Assembly: GCF_932294415.1 (NCBI RefSeq)
Contig: NC_065544.1
Coordinates: 21,551,351 to 21,615,350 of the forward strand
DNA length: 64,000 nt
Origin: Quercus robur
Taxonomy: Eukaryota; Streptophyta; Magnoliopsida; Fagales; Fagaceae
Reading direction: 5' to 3'
A model generated the notes under the pieces. That model was not told the origin of the DNA. It did not search any database and was given only the letters and a program-made list of their open reading frames with translations. This document shows positions 48,101 through 59,591 of the stretch, piece by piece. Within the stretch, counting starts at the first letter, position 1. Every line of letters begins with the position of its first letter. The translations under genes and the position numbers were made by a program.

Positions 48101-48630
48101 AGATACACATACCCTTTTCCTCTGGCTATGTGCCAGCCAGACAAATTGGCAACATTTTTTAAGGCTGTCTTCCAACTCTGCATCTTAGTGTTGTCTCCAA
48201 GTTGAGCTAATGCTTTCCCAAAACTCTTTCTTTGATGCCTTACATCTGATGGATCTACTTTCCAAAACACTGGTAGAACTACTTGTCCCTTTGTTTGCTT
48301 ACACTCGAGGATCTTCACCAGCTGGTCTAAGCACCGTGTGGATGATGCATAGTTTCTAGAGAGTACAACCACTGAAGTTCTTGACCCTTCTATGGCTTTG
48401 ACAAGGGTCTCTGAAAGTTCGTCTCTTTTAGTTTCAAGCTCATCATCATCAACATCTATGAAGGTGGTATTGATTCCCTTTTTATGCAAAGCGTTGTCTA
48501 GATCGCCAGTGAAGTTGTAGCGAGTATCTTTGCCTCTGAAACTTAAGAATACGTCGTAAGTACATCTATGGGTGATGATAGAATTAGAAGAAGAGAAAGA
48601 AGAAAAGGGTCCTTGGAATTGGAAAGTCAT
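38193..48630 (-). CDS. Gene C: full-length TIR-NB-ARC-LRR-C-JID immune receptor with copia element in intron 1
   Basis: Five exons: 48630-48113 (TIR), 41631-40530 (NB-ARC), 40334-40062, 39976-39176 (LRR) and 39056-38193. All junctions are GT..AG with the same phases as gene B; exon 2 is 1,102 bp in both. The product is 1,185 residues with no stop. TIR again has Gln (about 103) for the predicted catalytic Glu, and the nearly invariant Trp of WCL is Arg (TRCLDQL); the BB-loop is also non-canonical (ELETKRDEL). P-loop GVGGIGKTT, kinase-2 LLILDDVD and MHD are intact. LRRs are followed by a C-JID-like domain ([26 protein letters not shown]) and a longer tail ending PPLKKMRTS. Intron 1 is 6.5 kb because of a retrotransposon, so expression may need long-intron splicing; exon 1 could alternatively be used alone as a TIR-only transcript. 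Confidence 0.8.
42878..43395 (+). repeat. 5' LTR of the copia element
   Basis: It starts TGTTGTAATATGG and ends in TTTTCACAGAA, corresponding to TTTTCACAACA of the 3' LTR. It carries a 26-base G run. The 3' copy is about 47 bp shorter, lacking among others a GGTGTGGTGTTGTTG stretch. Confidence 0.85.
43054..43079 (+). repeat. 26-base poly-G tract in the 5' LTR
   Basis: Twenty-six consecutive G follow GTGTGTT. The 3' LTR has a tract of the same length at the same place. Such a run is G-quadruplex-prone and difficult to sequence, so its length is uncertain. Confidence 0.9.
43398..43409 (+). other. Degenerate primer-binding site (initiator tRNA-Met type)
   Basis: TAGTATTAGAGT aligns with the usual copia primer-binding site TGGTATCAGAGC. 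The three differences are all G-to-A or C-to-T transitions, as expected for decay of methylated DNA. Confidence 0.7.
43428..44317 (+). pseudogene. Copia gag, broken
   Basis: It begins [20 protein letters not shown], the N-terminal copia gag pattern, and hits a TAG after about 24 codons. A second open segment (43772-44317) ends with a CCHC zinc knuckle [17 protein letters not shown] followed by a basic stretch. At least one stop and a frame change separate the two parts, so no intact gag can be made. Confidence 0.85.
44319..45880 (+). pseudogene. Copia protease and integrase, broken
   Basis: The protease region reads [14 protein letters not shown], where the catalytic D-(S/T)-G signature is lost, followed by [19 protein letters not shown], a hallmark of copia protease-integrase. 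Integrase pieces include [15 protein letters not shown] and [13 protein letters not shown], with stops at several points between 44721 and 45230. The open piece 45275-45880 ([19 protein letters not shown]) is the C-terminal part of integrase. Confidence 0.85.
45881..47200 (+). pseudogene. Copia reverse transcriptase and RNase H, broken
   Basis: The RT palm is open at 46102-46716 with [21 protein letters not shown] and the active-site motif YVDDM. The upstream part and the RNase H part ([20 protein letters not shown] near 47020-47085) are interrupted by stops and frameshifts, for example after HCDS near 47118. Confidence 0.85.
47402..47872 (+). repeat. 3' LTR of the copia element
   Basis: It starts TGTTGTAATATGG right after the purine-rich AAGGTGGAGAT and ends TTTTCACAACA, giving TGTTG...CAACA termini. 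It carries a second G run of 26 bases at 47564-47589. Confidence 0.85.
47564..47589 (+). repeat. 26-base poly-G tract in the 3' LTR
   Basis: Twenty-six consecutive G follow TGTGTGTGT, at the position matching the tract in the 5' LTR. Confidence 0.9.
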
Positions 48631-49157
48631 GGAAGAAGTAATATACTGTGATCGATGGTCGTGTTGGTGATTACTGATTATTATAGACTTAGACTATAGA
48701 GGTTCGAAACTCATAAATAGTTAGAGATCGATCGGCTCCCCGTTTCCTTTTCTATCAGGCCTTGGCATTCGGAAAAGTAGGCAAAGAAAGTTGATTTGAG
48801 AAGCTGATGCTCGTTGCACTAATGAAGCGTTAGCTGTTGGTACCACACATTCGAGGGAAAAGTGAGAAACTTCTTGGTTAGTACTTCGCCAAGTTCTCGG
48901 TTGGGTCTTGGGAGGATTAAAAAATGGAGTGGTGGAAAATAAAATATAGAAATGAGCGAAGCACTAAGAATAAGATAAATTCTTTATTATCTTGTTTGGT
49001 AGAATCGTATAAAAAAGTGGAAGGATAAAGTCTTTGTTAATTTGTTGATGTTATTATTTAATTGAGAGAAAATTTGAAAGGACATTTTAGACCATTTTGT
49101 TGATTTTATAATGAAACTAACTAGGAACTCCTACTTACATGTCTAATTATAATGGTA

Positions 49158-49188
<31 letters not shown>

Positions 49189-49751
49189 GTTATATTTGCA
49201 ATTATATTTGGTGTAATTTTTGCAATTACACATTAACAACTAAAAAGCATTATTATCTAATGAGTCTAGAAAAATCATTAGAGTGAATTGCCTAATTAGT
49301 AGGCCATCAAAGTAAAATAAGTAACCATTCAAGCACATTCAACGCATTAGAAGACAACCATTGCTCGTCAACCTTAAACTCCCATCAATACAATAACCAT
49401 TGCACATGGAGTAATAATCGCTTCCAATTATGTACAACAGCTACCCAAATCACCTATAAAAGGGATAATCTAACTTAATTGCTAATGTATGAGAAAAAAA
49501 AAAAAAAAACTACAAAACATCATCTATATACAAAATACATAGGTTGATATTAACTTAAGCAACGAAGGCTCCCGTACCGAGCACAACTCGATGGTCTCTT
49601 TGATCAACTCTATTTTTTCATGTAGTTCTTAAAGGATCTTCAAAAGCTCCAGATTGGATAAGTGATCTAACGAACGATTTTTGACATCATCAGTAATATC
49701 AAGAAATAACTAGGCACCAAATTGGAAGTACCTTTGTTTTTCATCAATATT
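48631..49751. other. 5' flank of gene C and spacer, no gene recognised
   Basis: The first few hundred bases are the upstream flank of gene C and resemble the upstream flank of gene B. A TA microsatellite lies at about 49160-49186. The remainder is AT-rich up to the left border of the next retrotransposon. Confidence 0.6.
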
Positions 49752-51965
49752 TGTGTAGACACTCAATTTTGCACTCATAATTTAATCTTGGAAGATGACC
49801 GCAATGACCATTCATATACCCAAAATTTAGAGTTGTATTACATGCATTAATTCATTCATTGCATATCATAAAAATGATCTTGAGATTCTAATAGCCGCGA
49901 CGGTATGCCTGATTCCAAATCGGACCATCGGATTGAAAGATATCACACGATCAAGTTTTCATGGTCCGTCTGCCTTTTGTTTGGATGGAACCGATCATGC
50001 ATAATTAATTTAAATTAATTCGGATTAGTCAAACAATTAAAATTAATTAAATAATTTGTGATTGGTTGTTGGTTAGTGTCAAAAGTAAGCCTGCTTGCAT
50101 GGGAATAAAGTAGATAATCGGATAACAAAGAAGTTGTGGATAATTAAGTCTTTTTAGAATATTTATCTACAAGATAATTATCACTTTAAAGACCTGAATA
50201 TCAAGAAAAATGGATTAATTTTTAGAATACGAATAAAAAATGTGTCTAGGTGCAATTTTTGACTAAAAAAACCTCAAAAAAGGAGTCCAAATTAGACCAA
50301 ATTTCAAATGCGGGCCTGGCGCCCAAGAAGGCCTGTCTACACTCTTGGAGTGCCGATCGGCACTTCTCAAGTGCCGACTGGCCCAAAGGCTCAACCTGGC
50401 CTGGGAGCTTCTTGATTGAGATAAAGTCTATCTTTTTTAGATTTTTAGAGTTAAGGATGCGTTCCAATTCGTATTTGATCTCATTCAGCTATTTTTTGAG
50501 CATCCCAACCTATATAAATAGAGGAAAAAGATCAAAATTAAGGGCTCTTCTTTTCTGACTTCTCTGCTCCCCTTACGATAAAGACGTTCGAGAGGCTTTT
50601 GCTTTAAGAACTTCTTTCTTGTAAGTAAAGTATTTTAGACCTCAAAGAAGTGAACACTTCTTTGATTTTTAAAATATTCTTTTATATGAAGAGCATGCTC
50701 ATGCAAGAGGTATTTAGTTATATTTTTCTATATGCTTTTTTTCTTTTCCATTAATTAGTATGTTGTGGTTGTTCGTCGCATGAATGCGGTTAATATGTTT
50801 TTTTTTTTTGTTTTTTTTTTTTTTTTTTTTTATATTGTGTCTGTTCTTAATTCATGTTTGTCATGCTTAGATATTTAGTTGAAATTTTCATTAACATGTT
50901 CTTTAGTTGATTGTTTGTTTTAAATTTTTCTTTGATTTCAAAATCTACTAATGATCATCAAAACCTTTTTTTAAAAAACTCAAAACTGATTTGTATTTTC
51001 ATTATATACAGATCTGAATTTTTTCTAGTCTCAAAACTGATATGTATTTTCATTAAATACGGTTCTGATTTTTTTTTTCTAGTCATAAAACTGGTCTATA
51101 TTTTCATTAAATACAAATTTGAATTTTTTTGGTAACAAAACATATCTGTATTTTCATTAAATACAAATATAAAAATTTTCTGAAAAGTTTTCTTTTATAA
51201 AATTGCAGATTTTGAAATTTCCAAAGAAGGAATTAAGAGTTAGGTTAAAATCTTTCTTTTTTAATATGTGATGCACGCATAATAAGTTTGTCTCATGAAT
51301 ATGAATCATCTTTTAAATTTTTTTTTTTTTTTTTACTTTCAAAAATAGATCTAATTTTTACAAATCAAACCTCATTTTTTTTAATTTTTCAAAATAGTTT
51401 TGATTTTTCTTTCTAAAATATTTCTTTTTTTCTTTTACAAAAATAGATCTGATTTTTACAAATCAAATCCTTTTTTTTTTCAAAACAAATCTGATTTTTC
51501 TTCAAAAAGAGGACATTATTCATAAGGAAAATTTATTTAAATTAATTTTTGTCAAGTGTTTGTCATATGTATCATAACATATCATTCAACATCATCAAAA
51601 AGGGTATATAATGGTCATTAGAGCCTAGAAAACCAGACTTTGTCTTTCCCATTCCGTAACCTAGCCCCCTAACTTAGGATTTTGGTTAGTAGATTAGTGT
51701 TTTGTCTTTAATTTTGGAAGATTGTAGATTTTTTGTATAGATTGTAACTAGGACCAAAGCCTTGTAAGGTTAATCTACCAATTTGTACTTTTTTATTCAA
51801 TCAATGACATTTGATGTATTTTGAATATGTAATTGTATTTATTTTTTTCTTATTTTTTTGTATAAAAAAAAATAAGTGGCAACTCCACACCACTACCCAA
51901 AAGAGAAGGGCTTTAAAGCACCCAAATCTCTTTTTGAGAGCACCTTGAAAGTTCCCAGTCTCTCA
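49752..51965 (+). repeat. 5' LTR of the Ogre/Tat-type element (about 2.2 kb)
   Basis: The right border is firm: it ends CTCTCA, three bases before a primer-binding site. The left border is a judgement based on TGTGTAGACACTCAATTTTG. Inside are a palindrome GTGCCGATCGGCAC (50350-50363), a TATA box, and degenerate tandem repeats of about 50 bp with GTATTTTCATTAAATAC at about 50982-51170. Confidence 0.55.
50511..50518 (+). promoter_or_regulatory. TATA box in the Ogre-type LTR
   Basis: CCTATATAAATAGAGG matches the plant TATA consensus and lies well inside the LTR, as expected for the U3-R boundary region. Confidence 0.6.
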
Positions 51966-51968
51966 TAG

Positions 51969-51986
51969 TGGTGACTCCACTAGGGA
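51969..51986 (+). other. Primer-binding site of the Ogre-type element
   Basis: TGGTGACTCCACTAGGGA resembles the TGGCGACTCC-type binding sites of Ogre/Tat elements (tRNA-Arg type). It follows the LTR end after three bases. Confidence 0.65.
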
Positions 51987-52499
51987 TGTCGAGGACTAAG
52001 CTTCGTATTAGACTTTAAGTGACCAACTATATACCCTTGTTTTTTGTATGTTGTTGTTGTTTGTTTGATTGTCTATGTTTTGAGATGTTTGTATGATATT
52101 TTTTGTTTTTGTTGCCATGTTGATTGTTAAAAGCTTTCCCTAACTGTCATAGTGTGTGCCATCAAAACAACAAATATGCATGCACCCATCTCAACATATG
52201 GTGGTAGTAACCAGGATCATCGGTCTTCATTAGATTCAGGTACCCAATGGTGAACTCACCAAATCATAGCTCAAAGTCACTGGATCATTTCTTGTTGACT
52301 ATAAAGGATAGACCATGTCGTTTGGACCAACGTAATGTTCATTACATTACAATTTGGAAGGTGTAACCTCCTAGCTATAGGAAACAATGAAACAACAAAC
52401 CCACCCTACAATGTAATGACTTAGAACCTACCCTTAGGCCGGTCCATGTTAAAATTGCATTGTATGTTGTGTGTGTTTGTTTGGTTGGTTAATTGATGT

Positions 52500-54090
52500 A
52501 GATGGGAACCTAGTTTTGATTGACCCAATCAAGCCTTTCTTAAGGGAGAATTTGGTCAAGATCAGAGGGAAGACTCCAAAGAGAACCCAAGACCAACACT
52601 CAAGCTAGTAGTTCCAGTTCCAAGCCCATCATGGTATTGAAGCCCTTGAGCATAGAAGACACTCCACTGCTGCAACATCACAATCCTGTGTCTGATCTAC
52701 AAGACAGCCTAAGCCACAAGAAGTTCGAAGACTCCATCACTATGGCAAAAAGGGGAGAACATCCAAACACTGAAGAACCTATAAACACTTAAGAGCTACT
52801 AAACACCATGGTAGTTAGTCAAATTCAATTGAGGGAAGACATAAACCTTATCGTACAACAATTTCAGAACCTGAAGGGTAGTTAAAGAGGAGAACAAGAC
52901 CGATCATAATTCCCCAACCATAGAGGGTGAGAAGAAGATCAACAAGAGGATAAACAAGATAGAAGAGATGATCAAGAGAACTCGCAAGATGGAAGACCTC
53001 ATGGACTATAAATAACTCTCACTTTTCCCTGATGTGAGATTGCCTCCCAAGTTCAAGATGCCAACCTTGGACAAGTTCGATGGGACTGGCTGCCCAAAGT
53101 CTCATTTGACGATGTACATGAGGGCCATGCATCCCTTAGGAGCAACTAAAGAACTACTTGCTCAAATGTTCCAAAATACTTTGACAGGAGCCACTCTTAG
53201 GTAGTTCCTTAACCTAGATGATGCTAGAGCAAGGAGTTGGGAGGACATTTGCCACGAGTTTCACAAACAATACAAGTATAACATAGAGGTGGATGTGACA
53301 AGGAGAGATTTGGAGACCACTAAGCAAGAGTCAAAAGAATCTTTCTCTACCTTCATTACCAAGTGGAGGTCTAAAGCTGCACAGATGATGAATAGACCAG
53401 GTGAAGAAGAACAATTAACCATGGTTGTAAAAAACTTATTACCTATATAACACAAGTATTTGTTTGCTCAATATTTCCCTAATTTTAAAGCTTTGATTAC
53501 TGTTGGAACCCAAATTGAGGATGCAATAAATAATGGCACTATAAAGAATGTGGACCCACCAAGGTTTAAAAAGAATTTAGGATCTAGTTCTAAAACTACA
53601 AAAGTCGCTAATATATACAAAAATGATCCTTACCAACTTATTCCCCCTCTTACCCCCGTGCAAATATCACAAGGGCCACCTCCACGGCTTAGGAGGCAAT
53701 TTCATAAGTTATGTTTGCCCATTAGTCAAGTGTTTGAAAAACTAAAAGCAAAGGGGTTACTAAAACCCTTACACCCAAGACCAATCCCAAACCTAGTGCC
53801 TGCAAGATTTGTTGTGAGTAAGAGATGTGCCTACCATCAAAGCCTTGACCATGACATTGACAAGTGTTTTAGCATTTGTCATGCAATTCAAGATCTAATA
53901 GACACTAAGGTGATTACATCGCCTACAAGGCCTAGCATCACTAATAATCCCTTGCCCAACCACAATTTTGGGAGAGGAGCGAGGATTAATTGCTTGATGA
54001 GTGAAGAGGAAGGAGAAAAGGACCTATCTGAGTTGATTTGTGACTTACTTGAGTGCTTTATGATGACATGGGAAGAGTTATGGGTATGAC
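52500..54090 (+). pseudogene. Gag of the Ogre-type element, broken
   Basis: From about 53035 the plus strand reads PPKFKMPTLDKFDGTG and HLTMYMRAMHPLG, the start of the gag domain, with an in-frame TAG near 53202 and a further stop near 53450. The open piece 53460-54089 contains KCLP and a C-x2-H zinc-like motif CAYHQSLDHDIDKCFSICHA, characteristic of this lineage. The first 500 bases are probably the gag N-terminus with several stops. Confidence 0.8.
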
Positions 54091-54099
54091 AGCCACTAC

Positions 54100-54300
54100 A
54101 GGGTATGACATATGGAGTGAAGATGTTATAGAAACCCCAAACTACCCAACATCCACAAATAGGGGGAGACACTTCAAATCCCAAGCAAGTTACGAAGCAC
54201 CCACATATGGGGGGAGACACTTCAAACCCCAAGATACCGATCTAAATGACTCATAAAAATTGCCCATATCATAAAGGGGAGACACTTCAAACCCCCACAC
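54100..54300 (+). repeat. Short tandem repeat downstream of gag
   Basis: The motif GGGGAGACACTTCAAA recurs three times at intervals of roughly 55-65 bp, coding GRHFKSQ/GRHFKPQ where open. Loss of a clean period in the third copy shows decay. Confidence 0.65.
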
Positions 54301-54513
54301 TTGGAGAGAGACAACCTGATAGAAGCCTTGAAAAAATCTACCTAACAAACACCCACTGAAGAGGATGAGATCCTCAAGCAGCTGCAGAAGACAAAAGCCA
54401 ATATATCTTTGCGGGGTTTACTTATGGCATCATACAAGCACTGTTAGAATCTAGTAGACCTTCTTAATCAAATCCAAGTTCCTACAACCATTACATCTTA
54501 AGATCTGAATGCT

Positions 54514-55116
54514 ATGATTGGGTCTATAAGTAGGGAACTCACAATTTCCTACTCTGACAAAGATTTGACAAAGAAGGGGAAGCACCACAATGACCCATTG
54601 CACAAAACTGTAGATGCCAAAGGCAAAAGGATTCCAATGGCCCTAATTGACAAAGGAAGTGCCTTAAATTTGTGTCCTTTAAAGACTACAAGTTACTTGG
54701 GCCTAAGTATTGAAGATTTTGTGTCGACTGATCAGCACGTGAGGGCATATGACAATAGTAGAAGGGAGATCTTAGGAATCGTGACACTGAAGCTCACTAT
54801 AGGGCTAATAATCAAGAAGGTGGAATTTCAAGTCCCATAGCATCGTGCTTCAAAATGCTCCTTAGTCAACCATGGATCCATGACACAGAGGCCATACCTT
54901 CATCCCTATACCAAAAGGTTCGATTTGCGCATGAAGGAGCCATAGTTACCATATATGGTGATACTTTGACCATACCAAAGCCCATTTTTGGTATCAATTA
55001 TGAGAATGAGCCATTGACCTTGGATGGCTTTGAAATTGAGAAGCTTGATTTTGGAAGAAGAGAAGAGGAAGTAAAGAGGATCCCCCATGGACTTTGCTCC
55101 CTACAGCAACAATAAT
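54514..55116 (+). pseudogene. Aspartic protease of the Ogre-type element, broken
   Basis: KGKRIPMALIDKGSALNLCP holds the D-x-G-S active-site pattern, followed by a stop at 54838. The next frame continues with LLSQPWIHDTEAIPSSLYQK, the C-terminal part of the domain. A frameshift near 54845 therefore splits the protease. Confidence 0.8.
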
Positions 55117-55256
55117 GTGGTGGCAATGATGAGGAGAATGAACTACTTTTCGGGGATGAACTTAGGAAGACTAGGAAGAAGGCAATTGCTAAAGTCCCAA
55201 TAATTCCCACTACCACATTACCTTTTGGGCTAGGTTATAAGCCCATTGATGATGAC

Positions 55257-56157
55257 TTGCTAGAGATAGAGGTGAGAAGAATGGCCTGTGCAAAGGCTAA
55301 AGCCAAGGGACTTCCTTGTCCCCCGGAACCCCTAAAGCCCTATACTCCCACGTTGAATAGAAAGTTCGTCAAAGCTGGAGATAGTCACTGCTATTGGGGA
55401 TTCCCTGAACTGAGATTTGATCTTGAGTTAAGAACAATGGTGCTTGGGTTTGAGCTATTATTTGATTATAACAACAAGCCTCTAGCATTGAAGAAGGAAG
55501 ACACAAATTGGGTCCTGACTAATTGGGTTGATTACATGGACCTCAATGCAAGGTCTATGCTTTTGGGAGATGTCATTTGCAATATAGAAGAAGAAGAGTA
55601 CTAGGAGGCTTGCCAACATGCATTGAAGGGCCCGTATGAAGGAAGAACAAGTGATGAAAATGAGGAAGGGGGAGAAGCCCATAGTGATGATGATGAAGGT
55701 AGCAACAGTAAGAATGATAGTAGTAGTGATAGTAGTAGCAGTGACAATGGAGATGGTGAGGATGACAACAACAATGATACTGATAGCAACAATAGTGAAG
55801 ACTATGATAGCCAATATAGTGGCAATGATTGGGGTGAACCCCCTAGTGATAGAGAAGATGAAGATGTAAGACCTTTCCATAAAGACCACTCTAAAGAGAA
55901 CGTGTACTACTATGATGGAGATATAGAGGATGATGCTGAAGCTGAACCTATAGATATGAAGAATGGTGCTGAAAGTGAAGAAAACGAACTAGAAAATGTG
56001 CTCGAAGTTGTAGGAGATGAGGTTGAAATTGAAGATGAAGAGGCTGATGATATAAATTATCAAGATTACCCCTATGGGCGAGGTAGATATAAATTAGTTC
56101 AAGGTCAGTCCCTAGATATAACAAGCATGGTAGAGAAATTCCCAAGTTAGAGTCATT
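55257..56157 (+). pseudogene. Protease-RT linker of the Ogre-type element with a highly acidic region
   Basis: A first piece (55257-55604) contains RRMACAKAKAKGLPCPPEP and ends in a stop. The second (55623-56150) is dominated by Asp, Glu, Ser and Asn, with long runs such as SSSDSSSSDNGDGEDD and DEVEIEDEEADD. Linkers of unknown role exist in Ogre elements. The low complexity makes domain assignment impossible. Confidence 0.65.
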
Positions 56158-56582
56158 CTATAATTCAGAACTGGGTTCACCGACCCCATACACTGAGGAA
56201 TAAGATGACATAGATGCTAGATTAGCCACTCTAGACAAAAAGCTGTTGATCCATAATTTTAGAAACTTAACACTAGAGAGTCTTGAAGGTGAAGATGAGA
56301 GAATGGAAAGGAATGAGTCAAAATACCTACCCCAATACATCCACCCAAGCAACAAAGGAAAGCAAGATCTGTTTGGTGAGTGGATGGACAGTATAGAGCG
56401 TCTAAATGCTTATGTGACTAACAAGACCACAGATATGGAGATTGATGGTGAAGGCAAGAATTATATGGATGAAGACCCCATGGCACTGATGCTAAGGGAA
56501 GAAGGAACTCATTGGGAGCCACTTGCCATCAATGTAGCCATAATTGAGTTGAAGATAGGAATGGGAGGGAGCTGCCCACCCC

Positions 56583-58640
56583 ATGGAAGACTCTTTGAAG
56601 GAGATCAAGTCCATTGAGCCAATCACTCTTGCCAAAGACATTGTTTCTGTCCCTATTGAGTTTGTTTCTGCTAGTATTATTGTTCCTATTAAGTCTGTTT
56701 ATGATCGTATTCCTATAGAGTTTGTCTCTGTTGAGAACTCTTTTCCTTTTAATGTGATTTATGATTCTAATTATTTGTTGGCTTTGAATGTTTTTATTTT
56801 GGAAATTGGTAAAGAAACTCTTAATAATAAGGAATTAAAACAAGGGCATGTAGAACCTATAAAAGAAGAAACCCAACCTGTTAACCTGGTAACTGATGAT
56901 GAATCTAAGATGATACAAGTGGGCAACACCCTAACCTCCTCTAAGAAAGATGCATTAGTTACCCTACTGACAAAATTCAAAGAGGCATTTGCATGGTTAT
57001 ATGAAGACATGCTTGGGATTGATACAGATATAGTGCAGTATTGCATTCCAATAGATCCAACCATGAAGCTAGTCAAGCAGAAGTTGAGAAGAATGAAGCC
57101 AGAGTGGACTCTCAAGATCAAGGAAGAAGTCGAGAAACAGTACAATGCAAGATTCCTGAGGATGGTCAACTATTTAGAATGGTTAGTTAATGTAGTTCCT
57201 ATACCGAAAAAGGATGGGAAAGTGAGAATGTGTGTAGACTTCTGAGATCTTAATAAGGCTAGCTCGAAAGATGATTTTCCTTTACCTCATATTAATATCT
57301 TGGTTGATAACACAACAGGACTTGTTTTGCTGTCATTTATGGATGGTTTTCTGGATACAATTAGATAAAGATGGCTCCGGAAGATATGGAGAAGACCTCC
57401 TTCATTACTCCATGGGGGACGCATTGCTACAAGGTCATGCCATTTGGCTTTAAGAATGTTGGTGTTACTTACCAATGTGCAGCCATTACTTTGTTGCATG
57501 ATTTAATTCATAAAGAAGTAGAAGTTTATGTTGATGACATGATAGTGAAGTCTAAAGACCATGAAGGGCATATACTAGCTTTATGGAAGTTCTTTGAAAG
57601 AATCCAATTCTATAAATTATGATTGAATCCAAAGAAGTGCACTTTCGGCGTAACATTCAGAAAGCTGATGGGGTTTATGGTAAGTCAGAGGGGAATTGAA
57701 GTCGATCTAGACAGAATCAAAGCAATCATGGAGATGAAGCCTCCCAGAACTGAGAAGGAGATCCAAGGATTTTAGGGAGGATACAATACATCAATAAATT
57801 CATAGCCCAGCTCATCATGACATGTGAGTCACTTTTTTGACTACTCAAGAAAGAAGTTCCCAAAGTATGGAATGAACAATGCTAAGAAGCTTTTGAGAAG
57901 ATTAAGAATTATCTAATGAAGTCACTAATATTGGTTCCACTAGTACCTGAAAAGCCATTATTGTTGTATCTCAAAACTACGAATACAACAATGGGGGCTT
58001 TGCTAGCTCAGTACCTAGAGGAGTCTAGGAAAGAGAATGCAATCTACTACATTAGCAAGAAGATGTTGGATTATGAAGAGAAGTATTCACCAATAGAGAA
58101 GACATGTGTAGCACTTTTATGGGTAACTCGAAAACTTAGACATTACATGCTTGCTTTCAAGGTCTTGTTGATTGCAATAATGGACCCTTTGAAATATCTA
58201 ATGGAAAAGCCTGTGTAAGATAGGAAGACAGCTAAATGGGTTTTGCTTCTATCAAAATTTGATATTAAATATGTGACTTAGAATTTTGTGAATGGGAGAG
58301 CAATTGCTAATCACTTAGCCCACTGTTCACCTGAAGAAGCTGAAGAAATCTAATGATACTTTCCAGATAAGGATATCATGGGGATAGAGTTAGAATCATG
58401 GAAGATGTATTTTGATGGAGCAACTAATCAAAGTGGAAATGACATTGGAGTTCTCTTAATCTATCCAAAAGGGACACATATCCCATTCTCTGGTAGGCTC
58501 AACTTTCTTGCCACTAATAATGCCACTGAATATGAGGATTGCATTATGGGGTTACAAGCGGCTCTAAGCCTTGAAGTAAAAGAGTTGGAAGTATATGGTG
58601 ATTTAGCCTTGATAATTTCTCAAACTCAAAATAGATGAAA
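56583..58640 (+). pseudogene. Reverse transcriptase and dual RNase H of the Ogre-type element, broken
   Basis: RT starts with an N-terminal approach (DTDIVQYCIPIDP) and VPIPKKDGKVRMCVDF, then a TGA at 57244 where this family usually has Arg, a CGA-to-TGA type change. Further pieces include FVTP-like SFITPWGTHCYKVMPFG and the active site YVDDMIVKS near 57520. RNase H pieces lie at 57916-58218 (IYYISKKMLDYEEKYSPIEK), and the second RNase H at 58378-58638. Stops are scattered throughout. Confidence 0.85.
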
Positions 58641-58764
58641 GATCAAGGAAGAAATGCTAATGCCTTATCATGAATGTCTCTAGAAGTGGGCCTCGAAATT
58701 CAGTAAGATCCAATACCAGTATGTGCTGAGAATGCAGAATTAGATTGCAGATGCTTTAGCAACA

Positions 58765-59591
58765 ATGGCATCCATGATGGATGGACCTAAGGAGGATGAA
58801 GCTCAACCAATAGTGATGAAACAAAAAGAAGAGTCGGCTTTTTGCATGTCAATAGAAGAAGATAAGGGAATGAATGAAGAAGGTGAATGGTATTCAGAAA
58901 TTCTACAATACCTCAAGGATGGGACATACCCAAAGTCTGCAAACAAGAATGACCAATTGAGCATCAGAAGGTTATCCACTAATTATATTATTTGTGGGGA
59001 GAGGCTTTACAGAAGATCATATGACGAAATTCATCTCCTTTGTGTGACTGCCAAGGAAGCACAGCAAATAATTGAAGAGGAGTTAAGTTATGGGCCATAT
59101 ATGAATGCACACATGCTGTCATGGAAAATAATAAGGCAAGGTTATTACTAGACTATAATGGAAGTAGACTGCACAGCTCATATTCGGAAGTGCCATCAAT
59201 GCCAGGTCCATGGAGATCTGAAGCACATGCCACCTATGCCATTACATACCATGACTTCACCCTAGCCATTCTCTACATAGGGAATAGATATTATTGGGAA
59301 GATTTACCCAACAGCATCCAATGGCTATGAATTTATACTGGTTGCTATTGATTATTTCACTAAATGGGTGGAAGCTGCCTCATACAAGGTTTTAAACTCG
59401 AAGAAAGTTGCTCATTTTATTCAAACTAATATCATTTGCAAATATAGGGTACCACATGAAATTATCTTAGACAATGGGATGCATTTCAAGGGAGAAATAG
59501 AGAAACTACATCGACAATTCAATATTCAGCACCATAGATCCTCACCCTACCGTCCTCAAACTAATGGAGTAGTTGAGGCTGTTAACAATAA
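58765..59591 (+). pseudogene. Integrase of the Ogre-type element, cut by insertion
   Basis: An N-terminal region is followed by a zinc-site remnant (CHQCQVHGD), then IDYFTKWVEAASYKVLNSKK, ILDNGMHFKGEIEKLHRQF and SPYRPQTNGVVEAVN, which hold the second Asp and the Glu of the D-D-E core. The frame breaks directly after EAVNNN at the left end of the nested LTR. Confidence 0.85.

Larger units (their letters stand above)
49752..59591 (+). mobile_element. Decayed Ty3/gypsy element, Ogre/Tat type, interrupted by a nested LTR element
   Basis: A long 5' LTR is followed by a primer-binding site, gag, protease, an acidic linker, RT, RNase H, a second RNase H and integrase, all on the plus strand. The second RNase H (MYFDGATNQSG, TNNATEYED) marks the Tat lineage; the long LTR and the linker between protease and RT suggest an Ogre-type member. 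Many stops and frameshifts make it non-functional. The integrase reading ends abruptly at about 59591, where another LTR begins; the rest should lie beyond the right edge. Confidence 0.87.
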
